Shown here piece after piece: positions 53,220 through 64,000 of a stretch of DNA of 64,000 bases. A model generated the notes under the pieces. It ran no database searches. It saw nothing but the letters and a program-made list of their open reading frames with translations, and was not told the DNA's origin. A program made the translations under genes and the position numbers. Numbering within the stretch: the first letter of the stretch is position 1; the number at the start of each line of letters is the position of its first letter. Origin of the DNA: Setophaga petechia (taxonomy: Eukaryota > Chordata > Aves > Passeriformes > Parulidae); contig JANCRA010000003.1 of the NCBI GenBank assembly GCA_024362935.1, forward strand, positions 36,145,291 through 36,209,290. Direction: 5' to 3'.

Positions 53220-54010
53220 CAGGTTTGCTCTCTGGAGGGAAATAGTTTACATAGGATGAGCATTTATATTTCCCCTTTATTGTCTGATTGAATGCATAAT
53301 AAAAGACAGTCCAAGCGAGAAAGAGATCATTAGCATCTGTTAATATAGGAGGATTTAATAATTTGACATATCCTGGCCAAAAGATGGGACAGAAAATTGG
53401 AGAGAAAGTAAAAAAGATAAATTAAAAATGATGTCTTCCCTAACTTTCATTACATTATTAAAGCTCTTTCCATCTGATCTCAAATGCCATGTGGATGGGT
53501 CAATTTGCAGATTGCTGTGGACATCCTAATGTTCATGTAGGCACTTCAAGACAAGCTGTCATAAATAGTTAAGTTGCCCTGGGAGCAGCGCCAAAATGCA
53601 TTTCAGTGATGACTGCAGAGATGCCTGCTAAAAAGCAAACAGCACATTAGCAGCCCTCAGAGTTATTGTGCAAATGGAGTGTGAAATTCCGGTCCATTGC
53701 TCTGCACTATAACTTTTTGTCTCCCTGATAATGATTAAGAGAAGCTTTGCTTGATTTGATGGTGGGTGGAAAGAAGGGTGTGAAAAATGGAAAAAATCTC
53801 CTTTGGATGTTTCGCGTGACCTTCAGGAAACTCCAAGGGAGGGTTGGTTGCCTAATCTACACACAGAGGAATTAACTGGATTTGTTTGTTCTAAAATCTG
53901 GCGCTGAATTAAGAAGCCCAGGGATGCATGATATGGAATCACCATAAAATAAAATGTATCAAGCAGTTATTAAATATTTAAAAAGCAATCTGAACCTAAC
54001 TGTTGGTTGA
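53220..54010. promoter_or_regulatory. Candidate conserved non-coding element (enhancer-like)
   Basis: About 800 bp of moderately AT-rich sequence with no microsatellite, homopolymer over seven, or recognisable transposable element, and no long reading frame. It is dense in strings resembling homeodomain, PBX/MEIS and POU sites: TGATTGA at 53285-53291, ATGCAT at 53596-53601, an octamer-like TTATTGTGCAAAT at 53663-53675 and ATGATTAA near 53731. Deeply conserved vertebrate developmental enhancers often have this texture. I infer the role from composition only; conservation between species was not measured. It directly precedes an ancient MIR element. Confidence 0.35.
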
Positions 54011-54153
54011 AATGAATGAAGGGGGAAAGACCATACTGTAGCCTTTGGGAAGAAATGCTATGCTTAAAAACCACAAGATCAGAACTGATTTGTGGCTCTG
54101 TGTTAATTTACTGGAAATGATTTTTTTGCATTTTCATTATTATTATTAATGAT

Positions 54154-54398
54154 AACACTTCATACTTTCAGACCATCTTACATCTCAAAGTATTTCAAAT
54201 AATTGAGCCTCCTAGTCATAGAATGATTACTGCTGGTGGAGCACAAAGTGCAGTGCCTTAAAAGGTGGGTAAGTATCATCCCATTTTACCTCTGAGATGT
54301 AGAGGGATGTAGTGATTTGTCAGGGCTCGCTTTGGTGGCAGATGCAGGGTCAGAACATAAATTTTCTGACCTGTAGCTCCACTTAACTGTGCTGCCTG
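54154..54398 (-). mobile_element. Ancient MIR-type SINE
   Basis: The plus strand reads as the reverse complement of a MIR element. First come the tail-like strings CATCTCAAAGTATTTCAAAT and GGTGGGTAAGTATCATCCCA, then TTTTACCTCTGAGATGTAGAG (compare TTTTACAGATGAGGAAACTGAGG). The core follows as GGTGGCAGATGCAGGGTCAGAACA (compare AGTGGCAGAGCTGGGATTCGAACC), and the tRNA-derived head side ends as CTGTGCTGCCTG. The match is gapped and diverged, as expected for an element active before the split of amniotes. A segment around 54210-54258 does not align and may be an insertion. A short (TTA)n lies just before it at 54137-54150. Confidence 0.75.
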
Positions 54399-55429
54399 TC
54401 CAAAGCATTTGTTTCATCTGTCTTCTGCTACCAACTGATAGGCACAAAAGTAATGGCCTGAGAAAATGACCCAAAGATTGCTGAAATCAGTGGCAGTGCT
54501 TTGAAGGAGCTGTAGAGCAGCCTTAAAATTTGATCTTTAACTTCATGTGCATTTTATGTTCTGCTTTTCAAACACAGGGATCCTTTAGGTTTTAAACAAT
54601 AAATGCCTCCAAAATTGTGAATAACCTTTGAAACCTCAGAGCCAAACCAGAGAAAGCAGGGGTTTAGTCTGCTTAAGGACTAGGCTAAACTTCTTCCTGT
54701 AATTGTTTTTTGTGTCATGCAGTGGATAAAATATATTATGGTGTTCAAACACACACATTGGGCCAAGCTGTAGTTCTTCCAAAGAACAAACTCAGGCAAA
54801 GCATTTGTGGATTTGTCACTACCCCAGTTTTTACAGAAAACAGGATGAATGCCTTTGATTTGCAGTGAAAAGCTTTCATCAGTCACCATTTGTTACTGAA
54901 AAAGGAAAAGAAATAGAAAACAAAGCTTAATCAGTAACTGAAAACTAGCAGGGAAAAGTTTGCTTGTGGATCTTATGACATCCTGTGTAGTTTTTCAATA
55001 GTTGCTGCAAGTTTTACTAGATTTAGAGGCTAGATTAGCTACCTCTGGGGAGAGAAGATAAGACTTTCTTTCTGCCAGTTGAACAGTTATGCTAAGTACT
55101 ATGTAAGAAGTCCATGAAAGCTTCAGTGAGGCCTTGAGAGTATGCTATGATCAATTAACGAGATCAGTCTAATCCCCAAATTAAAGACATTATCCAGGCA
55201 TCACAGAAGGCAAGGAAACGACACCAAATTGGAGTCACATTCTATCTAAATGAGAAGAAACAAAGTAAGAAAAAGAACAGATGAATTATATACTCACTGC
55301 TAAAGCTGAAGCAATACATTTCCAACCTAAAATTGCAGCTCTATTGTATTGGAAAATAGTGGTAAATAATAAAAATATTGGTTTTCCTACTGTCTGCCAA
55401 GAATGAGCAAAATGAAAAAAAAATAAAAC
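54399..55429. other. Gene-free stretch, no recognisable feature
   Basis: Unique-looking AT-rich DNA between the MIR and the second LTR. The longest frame is a 69-codon minus-strand frame (54680-54889) of no known kind. Confidence 0.55.
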
Positions 55430-55435
55430 GAAACC

Positions 55436-55826
55436 TGTTGCAGACATCTTTTGTGAAAAATCCTTTCTTAGGATTTTTCCTGCTAGAGCTGAGAAGCTCA
55501 GTAACAAATGTAAACAATTATTATCTGCTGCTGTGGAATGCAACAGGTCCACCTGTGATTGGTCTTCTGTAGGTGTTTGGATTTACTGAACACTCACGGT
55601 GGAGCTGCTATCGCTCTCTGCCGAGAGACAGACCTTTGTTATTCATTCTTTCCTTTCTATTCTTAGCTTAGCCAGCTTCTGAAGAAGCTCCTTTCCTTTC
55701 CTATTTCTATGTAGTATAGTTATAATGTTATATATATATCATAATATAATAAATCAAGCCTTCTGATAATGGAATCAAGATCCTGACTCTTCCATCCTCT
55801 AAAAAACCCCTGTGACCACCGTCACA
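55436..55826 (+). mobile_element. Solo LTR of a second passerine endogenous retrovirus family, with perfect 6-bp target duplication
   Basis: This is a complete 391-bp LTR. It begins TGTTGCAGACATC and ends GACCACCGTCACA, with terminal TGT/ACA. The hexamer GAAACC flanks it on both sides (55430-55435 and 55827-55832), a perfect target-site duplication of the length typical for class II, ERVK-like elements. AATAAA at 55748-55753 lies 73 bp before the end, and an alternating TATATATA stretch sits just upstream (about 55728-55740). No primer-binding site, coding region or partner LTR follows, so it is a solo LTR. It matches an abundant songbird LTR type that I recall, but its database name was not checked. 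A 64-codon frame overlapping its start is incidental. Confidence 0.94.
55748..55753 (+). promoter_or_regulatory. LTR polyadenylation signal AATAAA
   Basis: A canonical signal inside the second solo LTR. Its distance to the LTR end (73 bp) nearly equals that in the first LTR (74 bp), and both are followed by a CAGCCTTCTGA-like string, which supports the R/U5 placement. Whether it is used today is unknown. Confidence 0.6.
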
Positions 55827-55832
55827 GAAACC

Positions 55833-58800
55833 AAAAGCCCCTAAGAATACTGAGTGTCATATATTGTGTTTCAGTCACTGTAGGGACCAACATAAGCATG
55901 CCTGTGGCTTGTGTCTCTTCTCAGCTGACAGATATAGGCTGATGGATACTTGCTTTCCATCAAAAGACAGTACCTGGAGAAGCCAGTTGAAACACGGGTG
56001 ACTTTGGCTGCATGCTTACACACATGGGACACAGCAGCACATATTGGGATATGGAGAGGGTCTGCTTGGCCTGGCTGTCTGGTCTTTGGCTCTGAAGGTC
56101 CAACATAAGTGAATAGTCCTTGGCTTGCTGAGCACAGGGTCTGAGACCACTTTGTTTCAGAGTGACTTTCTTGGTTCAAGTTAAACTGTTCTTGTTGTAC
56201 AAACGAGATAGATGGCAGAAGCACCAGCATTTTACCAGAGTCAAATCCATGTATACATGCACAGAAGCTTGGAGTAATCTTCTTTACTCTGAAGTTCATA
56301 GCACCTCAATTATTCCCAGTATGGATTTTTTCCTATAGTGAGTATATAAAGAACACCATCTGAGGCTAATGGGCGTTTGGAACAAGGGAGTAGCTTTGGA
56401 CAAACACTGTAGAATTAAGAATTTGTTTGACAAATTTAGTCTCCTTCTGTATTTGCAGATTATTCATGAACAGACTTGGATTTGTTCGAATCTGCAGAGC
56501 TGGTCAAACAGAATTTGCCAAGTCCTAGGCTCTCTCAGCAGTGTCCTTGACCTGGTTTGGGGAACATATTTGTGACTAAAAATATCCAGCTAATATATCA
56601 AGGGAATATAAAGGAGAATAATGAAAAAAGATGGCTTTCCAATGAATTTTCAGTTCTGAACCAGACTTGTCATCGAATACTTTATCTGCTGTTCACCTAA
56701 CTAGATGAGCAAGCTCCCTACCTCACAGGAGGCTGAAATAAGTGTTTTGATTTTGCTACTTATATTACCTCCAAAGCTTTATTAACAGGAAAAATGCAAA
56801 CACAGGTGAATCCAAACAGAATTTTAGTTGTTTTCAATACAATTTCATCTCTGAACAGACTTCCTTCTTACTTATGTCTTGAAAAAATTCAGTGGTTTAT
56901 TTACACAATTTAGTTTCTTGGCTACTAAAGAGGGTCAGTCACAGATGTTGACTTTTTTTTTTCACAAACCCACCCAGTGTTTTCAAGCCAGTTGCATAAA
57001 TGTGATAGAAATGGGTTCATGTGTATACCCATAACCCTTTTCTTTCTAGAAATAGCTTTTTGAGCATAAAAAACTATGTGAGTAGTTAAATAAGTCCTAT
57101 GCAAGTAGTCCACATATCCTATAAAAAAAGGAATAATAGATTTTATTCAATGTGCTCAAATGTCTTTTACGTGTCTGTTTTGTACTCTTTGTTCAGTATA
57201 TTTTTTTCATATATGCACTGCAAATCAGAAGAGAGATTTGAGCTTAAAATATCAACCTTTTTAATTATTAACAATTATGCTATGTGATTAGTATAAATAA
57301 TAACTAAGTTCTATTGAACTTTTACCAACTGGTGTGCAAAGACCCTGGGGATGATAAAACTGCTACAAAGTACATTCAAATCCCAGCAAGGTCACATGTT
57401 TCAGCTTTTGGAGGCTCTGTTTCTAAAATGAACACTGAATTTTATCCTGCATGCTGTGTGCAGTTTCAGCTAGATAAGGTCTGCAATGTTTCAAGAGTGA
57501 GTTTCTGGCAGGTGTATATGACATTTAAAGAGATATTTTCTATATTACAAATTTACTGCATGACTCTTCAGGTAAACCTTTTTAATAGAGTTTTCTTTAC
57601 TCATTTTGTCTATTCTAAACAATGAATCAAATTTACTAAAATAATCTCACAAAGTCTCTTTAAATCAATACCATTGTTTCATACATACTAATTCCTCTCC
57701 CTCTTTCAACCAAATTTACTGTAATGTGAGGAATGCTGTTGGAGGCTCAGGATTTCATAAATGCTCTGTATATAAGTAGGTAATGTGAAGACATTGTATC
57801 ACTCTGAGTATTAGTAGCAGATAAATTTTGCATTTCATTATTACTACTTTTCTGAGCACTGCTTAATTAGAAAGCAAATCAGATGGGAATTGCAAATGGT
57901 GCCTTTAAATTCATCCCAACAATATTTATTTAGGAGCTAATAATTTTTGGCAGAAACATGAGAAATTTTTTAATTCCAGGTGTTCAATGTAATGGTGGTG
58001 AATTTTGGTTTTTACTTGATGTTTATAATGCCTTAGCATAGTTGTTTTGGTTGCTTTCTAAAGCTTTTAATTTTTTTTAAAATTATTTTTGGACTTGTTG
58101 AAATATATCATAAAGGAGAGGCCTCAGTGGAGGAAAATGCCAGATAATAAACCAGAGCTGAAATTGTTTTGTGTTACATACAAACTGGATGGGTTATGCC
58201 CTGTACAGCTGGATAGACAATGGTCAAGGCTTTCAATTTTTAACATTATTATACATCATATAATGAGTATCACATATTCCACAACAGCTGATGAATACAT
58301 TTGTGGTCTGGAAATCTGAAAACACTTGAGGAAAATGCTGCAGCCAGTGACGACCCTCCTGAGCATACTCTAACATACAGACAGCCTGAACCACTCAGCA
58401 CTGGGGGTGGATTGCTACAGTGTGAGGAGAAAACAGGAAGAATAGATCAGGGTGTTATCTCCTTGGTTTTGGGACACAAGCAGACATATTGAGGAAAATG
58501 TTACAACGTAAGGTCACACCTTTTTTTAAGAGGTGAAGGAGTTATAGATAATCGAGGTAGGAGCATAGATCTTTCCTTAGTTTAGAGTTTTATCTAGTCA
58601 TTGAATAGAAATCTTTCCAGCAGTGAATTTGTTTTCCTTTAAGAGAAAGTAACTCAACAAGTCTGTAAAGAAGAACAAAACTGAAAATAAAGCAAAACTC
58701 AAACCGATTCTGACATCAAATGAAACATCAAACTGGGCTTCTCCATAACCCCTAACCATGATCCTTCTGACATACCTCAAAATTGTAATTTCCAATATCT

Positions 58801-61800
58801 TGCATACCCCTGTTAGACTGAGAGGACTCCTGATCTCTGTGGTTTGCTCTTTTACCTCACCAAATTTTGCTTCTGGAGTGTTCTCTCCTTCTCTTGAATG
58901 GGAGAATTGCTTTGAGAGGAAAGTCAGGCACAGCTCATGCAACTTGTGCTCTGGTCACTCTCTGGTGACCCACTGAGGCATGATGGGCTCATTTGTAACA
59001 TTCATGGGACAGGAGAAGTCTCTTTTGGCCTCTCAGGTCATGTTTTTGTCCCAGGAACAGTTTATGTATGTCAGGGCACAAGATCTCTCCTGTTGTCCTG
59101 GGACTGTATAATCTCTACTCTGTATTATTTTGACTCTTCCTCTCTGTGTGAAGAAAAGAGGAAAAGAACAAGTACACTGGAGGCAGGAGGCTGAGGGCCT
59201 ACCTGCAGTGGATCTGGTACTGACAGGAAAACAGATGATGATACCAAAATGTGTTCCCTGTCTGGTCTCTGCCTTTGGAACAGTGTGGGCTCCTTTCCAC
59301 AGCTTCTCAAACAGCATCTTCAGGATACTTGTTCTGAGTGATCCTCACATGAGTTTTAAGTATCAATTTGTTTCTGATGAGATATTCTGTGTTTACTCCC
59401 TGTGTGGTTTTCCCTAAGATCTATAGCTGGTTGATGTCAAGAACTATTACAATCACACCCTCTCAAAGTGACATAATGAGATTTATCTGCAGTGTTCTTC
59501 TTCAACATTTTCCATAAAGACACTGTTTGTGATTAATTCATTCCTCTGATTGTGATGTAATTTGCATTTATATTGTAAGTTAGAATTTTGGAATAAAAGA
59601 TTCTAGCTTTGTTTAAAACTTTGTGACTTAGAAAATCTCATACAGTACAGATATGTACAGACAAAAAAAAAATGAAGCAGCCTTTTGTTTAATTAAGTAG
59701 GATTTTTTTCTGTGCAGGTGAGTCCTTGGATATTGTAAAAATTCTTATCAAATCTAATATTTAGGTCACTTTTTAATACACAACTTGCTTGAAAGCTTAA
59801 AATAGACAAAATTTCATTTAAATAGTTAAGGATATTTGCTGCCTGTGAATCTTGAATATAAATTACTACAAGCATCTATCTTCTGAGAAGTAAGCAATAT
59901 ATTGGACTTTGTTATTTTAATTTTCTTTTCCCAATTTCATTCATCATGCACCTGTCAGTGAAATCCATCTACTTTCCAGTCCATCAAATAAACTTGTAAT
60001 AGCATTTGGTTTTGACTGGTTTTGAATAACAACTTTTAGAACAAGATGGAAATTCAGTAAACATGAATTGTGAATCTGGTCCAAAATAGATGTTTCCTAC
60101 AGTGAGGAAGCTGTTGTCAGTTTTTTCTGCCCCTAGCCAGTCATTCTTGCCCTGTGGCAGCAATGTCTTGCTTTTCCACCCCTCATTCCATTATTTTGGG
60201 GTGCTCAATAAATCTGATAACTAAAATGTTCCCAGTTAAAAAAAAAGTTAGCTAGCAAAACATTGTTTTAAACTCTTGAGTCATTTTGCAACCAATGTTA
60301 GTATATCCTGGAGTTCTTAATATCCTGGTCTGAAAATCAAATGTCTTCATGCAGAAAAGAAGGCCTAAACTGATTATTAAATGACCGGATAAAGATTATG
60401 GCTGGGTGCCAAAAGTTAGACTCGGTGTTGCATGATACTGGCTTAGCATTAGACTTGATAGCCTACAGGATGAAAGAAGAATTAATTCTTGTACCCATAA
60501 CAATTTCAACGTCTTTCCTAAGACTGACTGGTAAAGTAGCTTTGGAGTGGTAGACATTTGCCTTCTAACATCATGGACTAAACCCCAACAGTTCCTGTTG
60601 ACAAACAAAAATTAGGCAACCAGCAGGCAACCATCAGACAGTAAAATTCATTTGATATGATTTTATATCTGTGATCCTCTATAGGTATGATTTGTTCATA
60701 CAGGGCTGGAAGACTCCTTGCCCCATTTCAAATAAAGTTGCTTTGTAAAGGTACTTGAAAGGAAAGCTCAGGCTGTTATCAGACCACATCTGCCACACAG
60801 TAGTTCAGTTTAACAACTCTCAAAGCAAGCTAGTAGGAATGTGTTAAATCTTGCTTATATAATAAGTCTTAATTTCTGTGTGTCTGATGCTGTTTGACAC
60901 GGCCTGCATAGCTGGAGTATTTCCTGGTTTACACATCCTTTTAGTTTGTCTTTTCCTTGCATTTTATGCAGATTCAAGTAGTCCTTTGTAAGGTAACAAA
61001 AAGTTTGAAAAAGTGCCTTAATATTTGAAAAACTACATGTCAGGTAATGGAGATGGGAGTGCTGCAGGAAGACTGTGTTCAATGGAACCTGACTTTTACC
61101 ACTGAGTAGGAAAACATAGATTATTCTTGCAAGATTTGCTCTCTAGAATCACAGGCAATTTAGCAGCATAGTTGCATTTAGCAGAAGACATAATGGTCTT
61201 TCCTTTTAAGGCTTTGACACCGCCAGCCTGTGTACATTTTTATGCATACAAAACATACACTTTGAAGTTCAACCAGTCAGTTCTAAAAGCTATTTTTCTC
61301 GTGTGCTTATTACTCATCTGTCAGGAAAAAAATGCATATTTTGTAGGTGAATTGAAAGGCCCACTTTAAAACTGAGAAGCACTAGACTGTTTAAGATCAG
61401 CTTTAATAAGTTAGCAGTATGAGTGCTGACATTTTAAAATGACCTACGAAAAGAACATACTACAAAGTTGAAACTCATCTCCAGTTTAACCCTTGAAGTC
61501 CTAAATTCAGGCAGAGATTAGAAGGTAGCCCAAAAAATGTCTGTAAACACTGTGCTCAATGCGTTATTTTTATGGGTATAAATAAATGTGTCCAGGTTTC
61601 CAAGCTTGCTTGTGCTTTCATTTGGAAAAAAATGAAGGCTAAGGAGAGTATCTCCTGAGCTGTAAGAGAAACAAATTTACGAACATTTGTCAGGGTGTTT
61701 GTATAGTCCTTCTCTTGAGAGCTGAAAGATGAGAAGCATCTGGAAGAGAAGAAGAAGAGACAGGAGCAGCAGCTACTCTGTGCACACCTTGCTCAGTCAG

Positions 61801-64000
61801 TGAAGGATGAAAACACAGCCCAATGTTGGGGCCATAGCAGCACCTTCCAGATGAGCATGGGACGTGGGCACACAGAGAGGGCCCAAAGCATCAGAGGTGC
61901 CCCAGATCTGGGGAGAAGTGTAGGAATGAGGCAGCAAGAAGGAGAAGAACCTGTAGGCTGAATCTGATAACTTCATCGGAAAGATCAAACCTTCTCTTAT
62001 TGGTAGGCAGCTGTTGGCTTCAAAAGTGAGAATGGTGTTTGATGGCAGCATTGTCTGAGAACTGGAGACCAAGACATTCAATAAAGGCAGTAATGAGAGG
62101 CTGGACATCTTGCACAGAAGATCCCACACTCCATACCAAACCCCACAGTTAAAACTAATTGGTGAATATGAAGAGTGAGGAACTATTTTACAGATTAGAG
62201 CAAACCTGAAGTTATGCATTGAATAATGGAACTATTTTATGAAAATATAATGAAATGATGTGTGAATAATCCTGCCTATAGCTACAATATGTCAGGTTGA
62301 AATGCTTATTTACAAATATGTGTCTACTTTTCTAATCTGTTAAGAAATAAAATAAACATTATCCCCATGTAAGTCCTTCTAGAGAAGACTGGTTTTGAAA
62401 AATGCTCCTGTTGAATCTTTTAGGCCACAATTAAAAAAAAAAATCCTTTTATTTATCTTACTACACCCAAGTCCAGGAAGACTGTCTATGAAAATACAAG
62501 AGACGTTTTTTGTAACAATTTTAATTCAGTGGTGGACTCTCTGTCATGTTTAATTTAGTTCCTCTAGTTTCTTCCAAGCATAACATTTCTCTTTTTATTG
62601 AACTGTAGCAAATAAACAGGTATAGGAAGACATGCTTATAATTCAGCCAAGGCATATTAATGTATTTAGACCTGGTGTAACAAAAGCTCAAGAGCAAAGT
62701 GACAGGTAATATGGTATGGGAGTGGAGGGGACATAGTTACAATATCACATACCTTGTATATTTGCTTTTTATTTTCGTTTTAGAAAACATTCAAAAAAGC
62801 CTTACTCTACATTCCCTAGATTTCAAATCATCTGAGGTCTTGGTTTGAGAAATGCAAATGCTCTCTGCAGAACCTGAAGACACCATTGGCAAGTGCTCCA
62901 GGAAGGCAGGTCGTGTTTTTTGCCATGTCTATGGGTTGAAGCTGCTATATGGGGTGCATGTGAATCAAACTCAGACTATGCCTTTTCATCAGGTCCTCTG
63001 ACAGAAGAAAGTCAGCTGGGCAGGCTTTGGCTTTGAATGTACTTCATCTTTTCCACAGTAAAGGCTGTGTAGCTGCCTAGTACTTCTTTCAAAGCCAGCA
63101 GTGCTGGTTTGAAAGAAAATGTATTTCTCAGGATATTTGGCTGTCTGCTTACTCAGTCAATTTCTGTCTGCCCACCTGACTAACTGTGTGTAGCAGGGTT
63201 CTCACCATGATATCTTCAGTACCAGATCTAAATGTATTCCAAAGAAGAATCTAAAGAAGAAAGTTAAAACTTTTCTTTCTTCTGCTGCCTCTCACCACCT
63301 CCCAGAATACATATTGGCACTTGCTTGGAACAAGCACTAAAAAGGTATCAAATCCTCATCAAAAGAAGTTAAACAATAAGGGAATGGAAAAAGAAATAGA
63401 ACTAATTTTTTTAAAATTGTCTATTTATGAGCTCATGATAGTTCTCTGAAGAACAGAAAAGGAAAGGCAGGCCAAGGAAATACTTAAAGGATATCTCTTA
63501 AGTTTCTGAATGTTCCTCTCCTTAAGTGGAACAATCCAGGATTTTAATTGATAATACAGAAAACCCTGGAAGTAATAGATCTGAGTTCTATAATGTGAGT
63601 TAATTTCCTATTAATATAACAAGTAAAATGTTAGACATGCTTAATTCAAGAGCAAAGAAGCATTTAACATCAATATGTGTTTTTCATCTACTCTAAGTGA
63701 CAGCCAGCTATACCACCCAGGCACCTTAAATACCCTTGTCTTGTGAAGCATAACACTGACATCTTACTTAGATTAGAAAATAAATGATTTAACTTGTCTT
63801 TATAAAATTTTAAATCACCACCAGACAGTGGAGCTAAAGAGCCACAAGCAGCAGTTGGAGCACAAGCAGGACAATGAACTTAAGGTTTCTTTTCTACATG
63901 TTTGTGTGGAGTATGTGTATTTACAAAATAGTCAAGCAGGTATAATTCATTTCTACATGCAAGTGTTAAGTCATAATATATCTGATTGAATGCAAAGTAA
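55833..64000. other. Gene-free stretch to the window end
   Basis: No exon, RNA gene or clear transposable element is recognised. The longest frames are two on the minus strand, 55871-56299 (142 codons) and 61797-62219 (140 codons), with no family motif I know. Because the first lies next to an LTR I looked for retroviral protein motifs and found none. The segment 57820-58015 is AT-rich, free of simple repeats and holds several TAAT and ATTTGC strings, so it may be conserved non-coding DNA. An A-run lies near 59664-59672 and another near 62430-62441. Confidence 0.5.

Noticed and set aside
54210..54235. GTCATAGAATGATTA inside the MIR element, considered as a nested CR1 tail
   Set aside because: Similarity stops after about 15 bases and no target duplication is visible.
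55871..56299. 142-codon minus-strand frame next to the second LTR, considered as a retroviral gene remnant
   Set aside because: It lies outside the target duplication of the solo LTR, runs in the opposite direction and shows no gag, protease, polymerase or envelope motif.
61797..62219. 140-codon minus-strand frame
   Set aside because: No similarity I can name, no splice context I could support and low-information composition.

Overview
This window looks like vertebrate, probably songbird (oscine passerine), nuclear DNA that is either intergenic or deep inside an intron. The base composition is AT-rich and CpG-poor. No open reading frame exceeds 169 codons, and none reads like a known protein. 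The bird assignment rests on a CR1 non-LTR retrotransposon 3' end (35726-36340, minus strand) and on two solo LTRs of types I recognise from passerine genomes (3467-3828 and 55436-55826). These family names come from memory and no database was searched.

Layout. 1-3460 is unannotated single-copy sequence. A complete solo LTR with a perfect 6-bp target-site duplication follows at 3467-3828. From 3835 to about 35700 I see mostly unique sequence. It carries a 42-nt hairpin (7201-7242), low-complexity tracts, a near-perfect 68-nt hairpin (22019-22086), a doubtful old LTR (about 23996-24345), a (TAA)n microsatellite (25965-26003) and a probable 43-bp CR1 tail (27458-27500). The CR1 at 35726-36340 seems to have lost two internal blocks. 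A recent 29-bp tandem duplication (36644-36706) and a 22-bp perfect palindrome (43179-43200) come next. About 53220-54010 is the best candidate for a conserved non-coding element. It abuts an ancient MIR-type SINE (54154-54398, minus). The second solo LTR, again with a perfect 6-bp duplication, is at 55436-55826. From 55833 to the end I see no gene.

No genes here can be said to work together. I found no coding exon, tRNA, rRNA, CRISPR array or operon-like arrangement, and no convincing new biological system. The points most worth checking are the 22019-22086 hairpin, the 7201-7242 hairpin, the 53220-54010 candidate element and the CR1 with internal losses.
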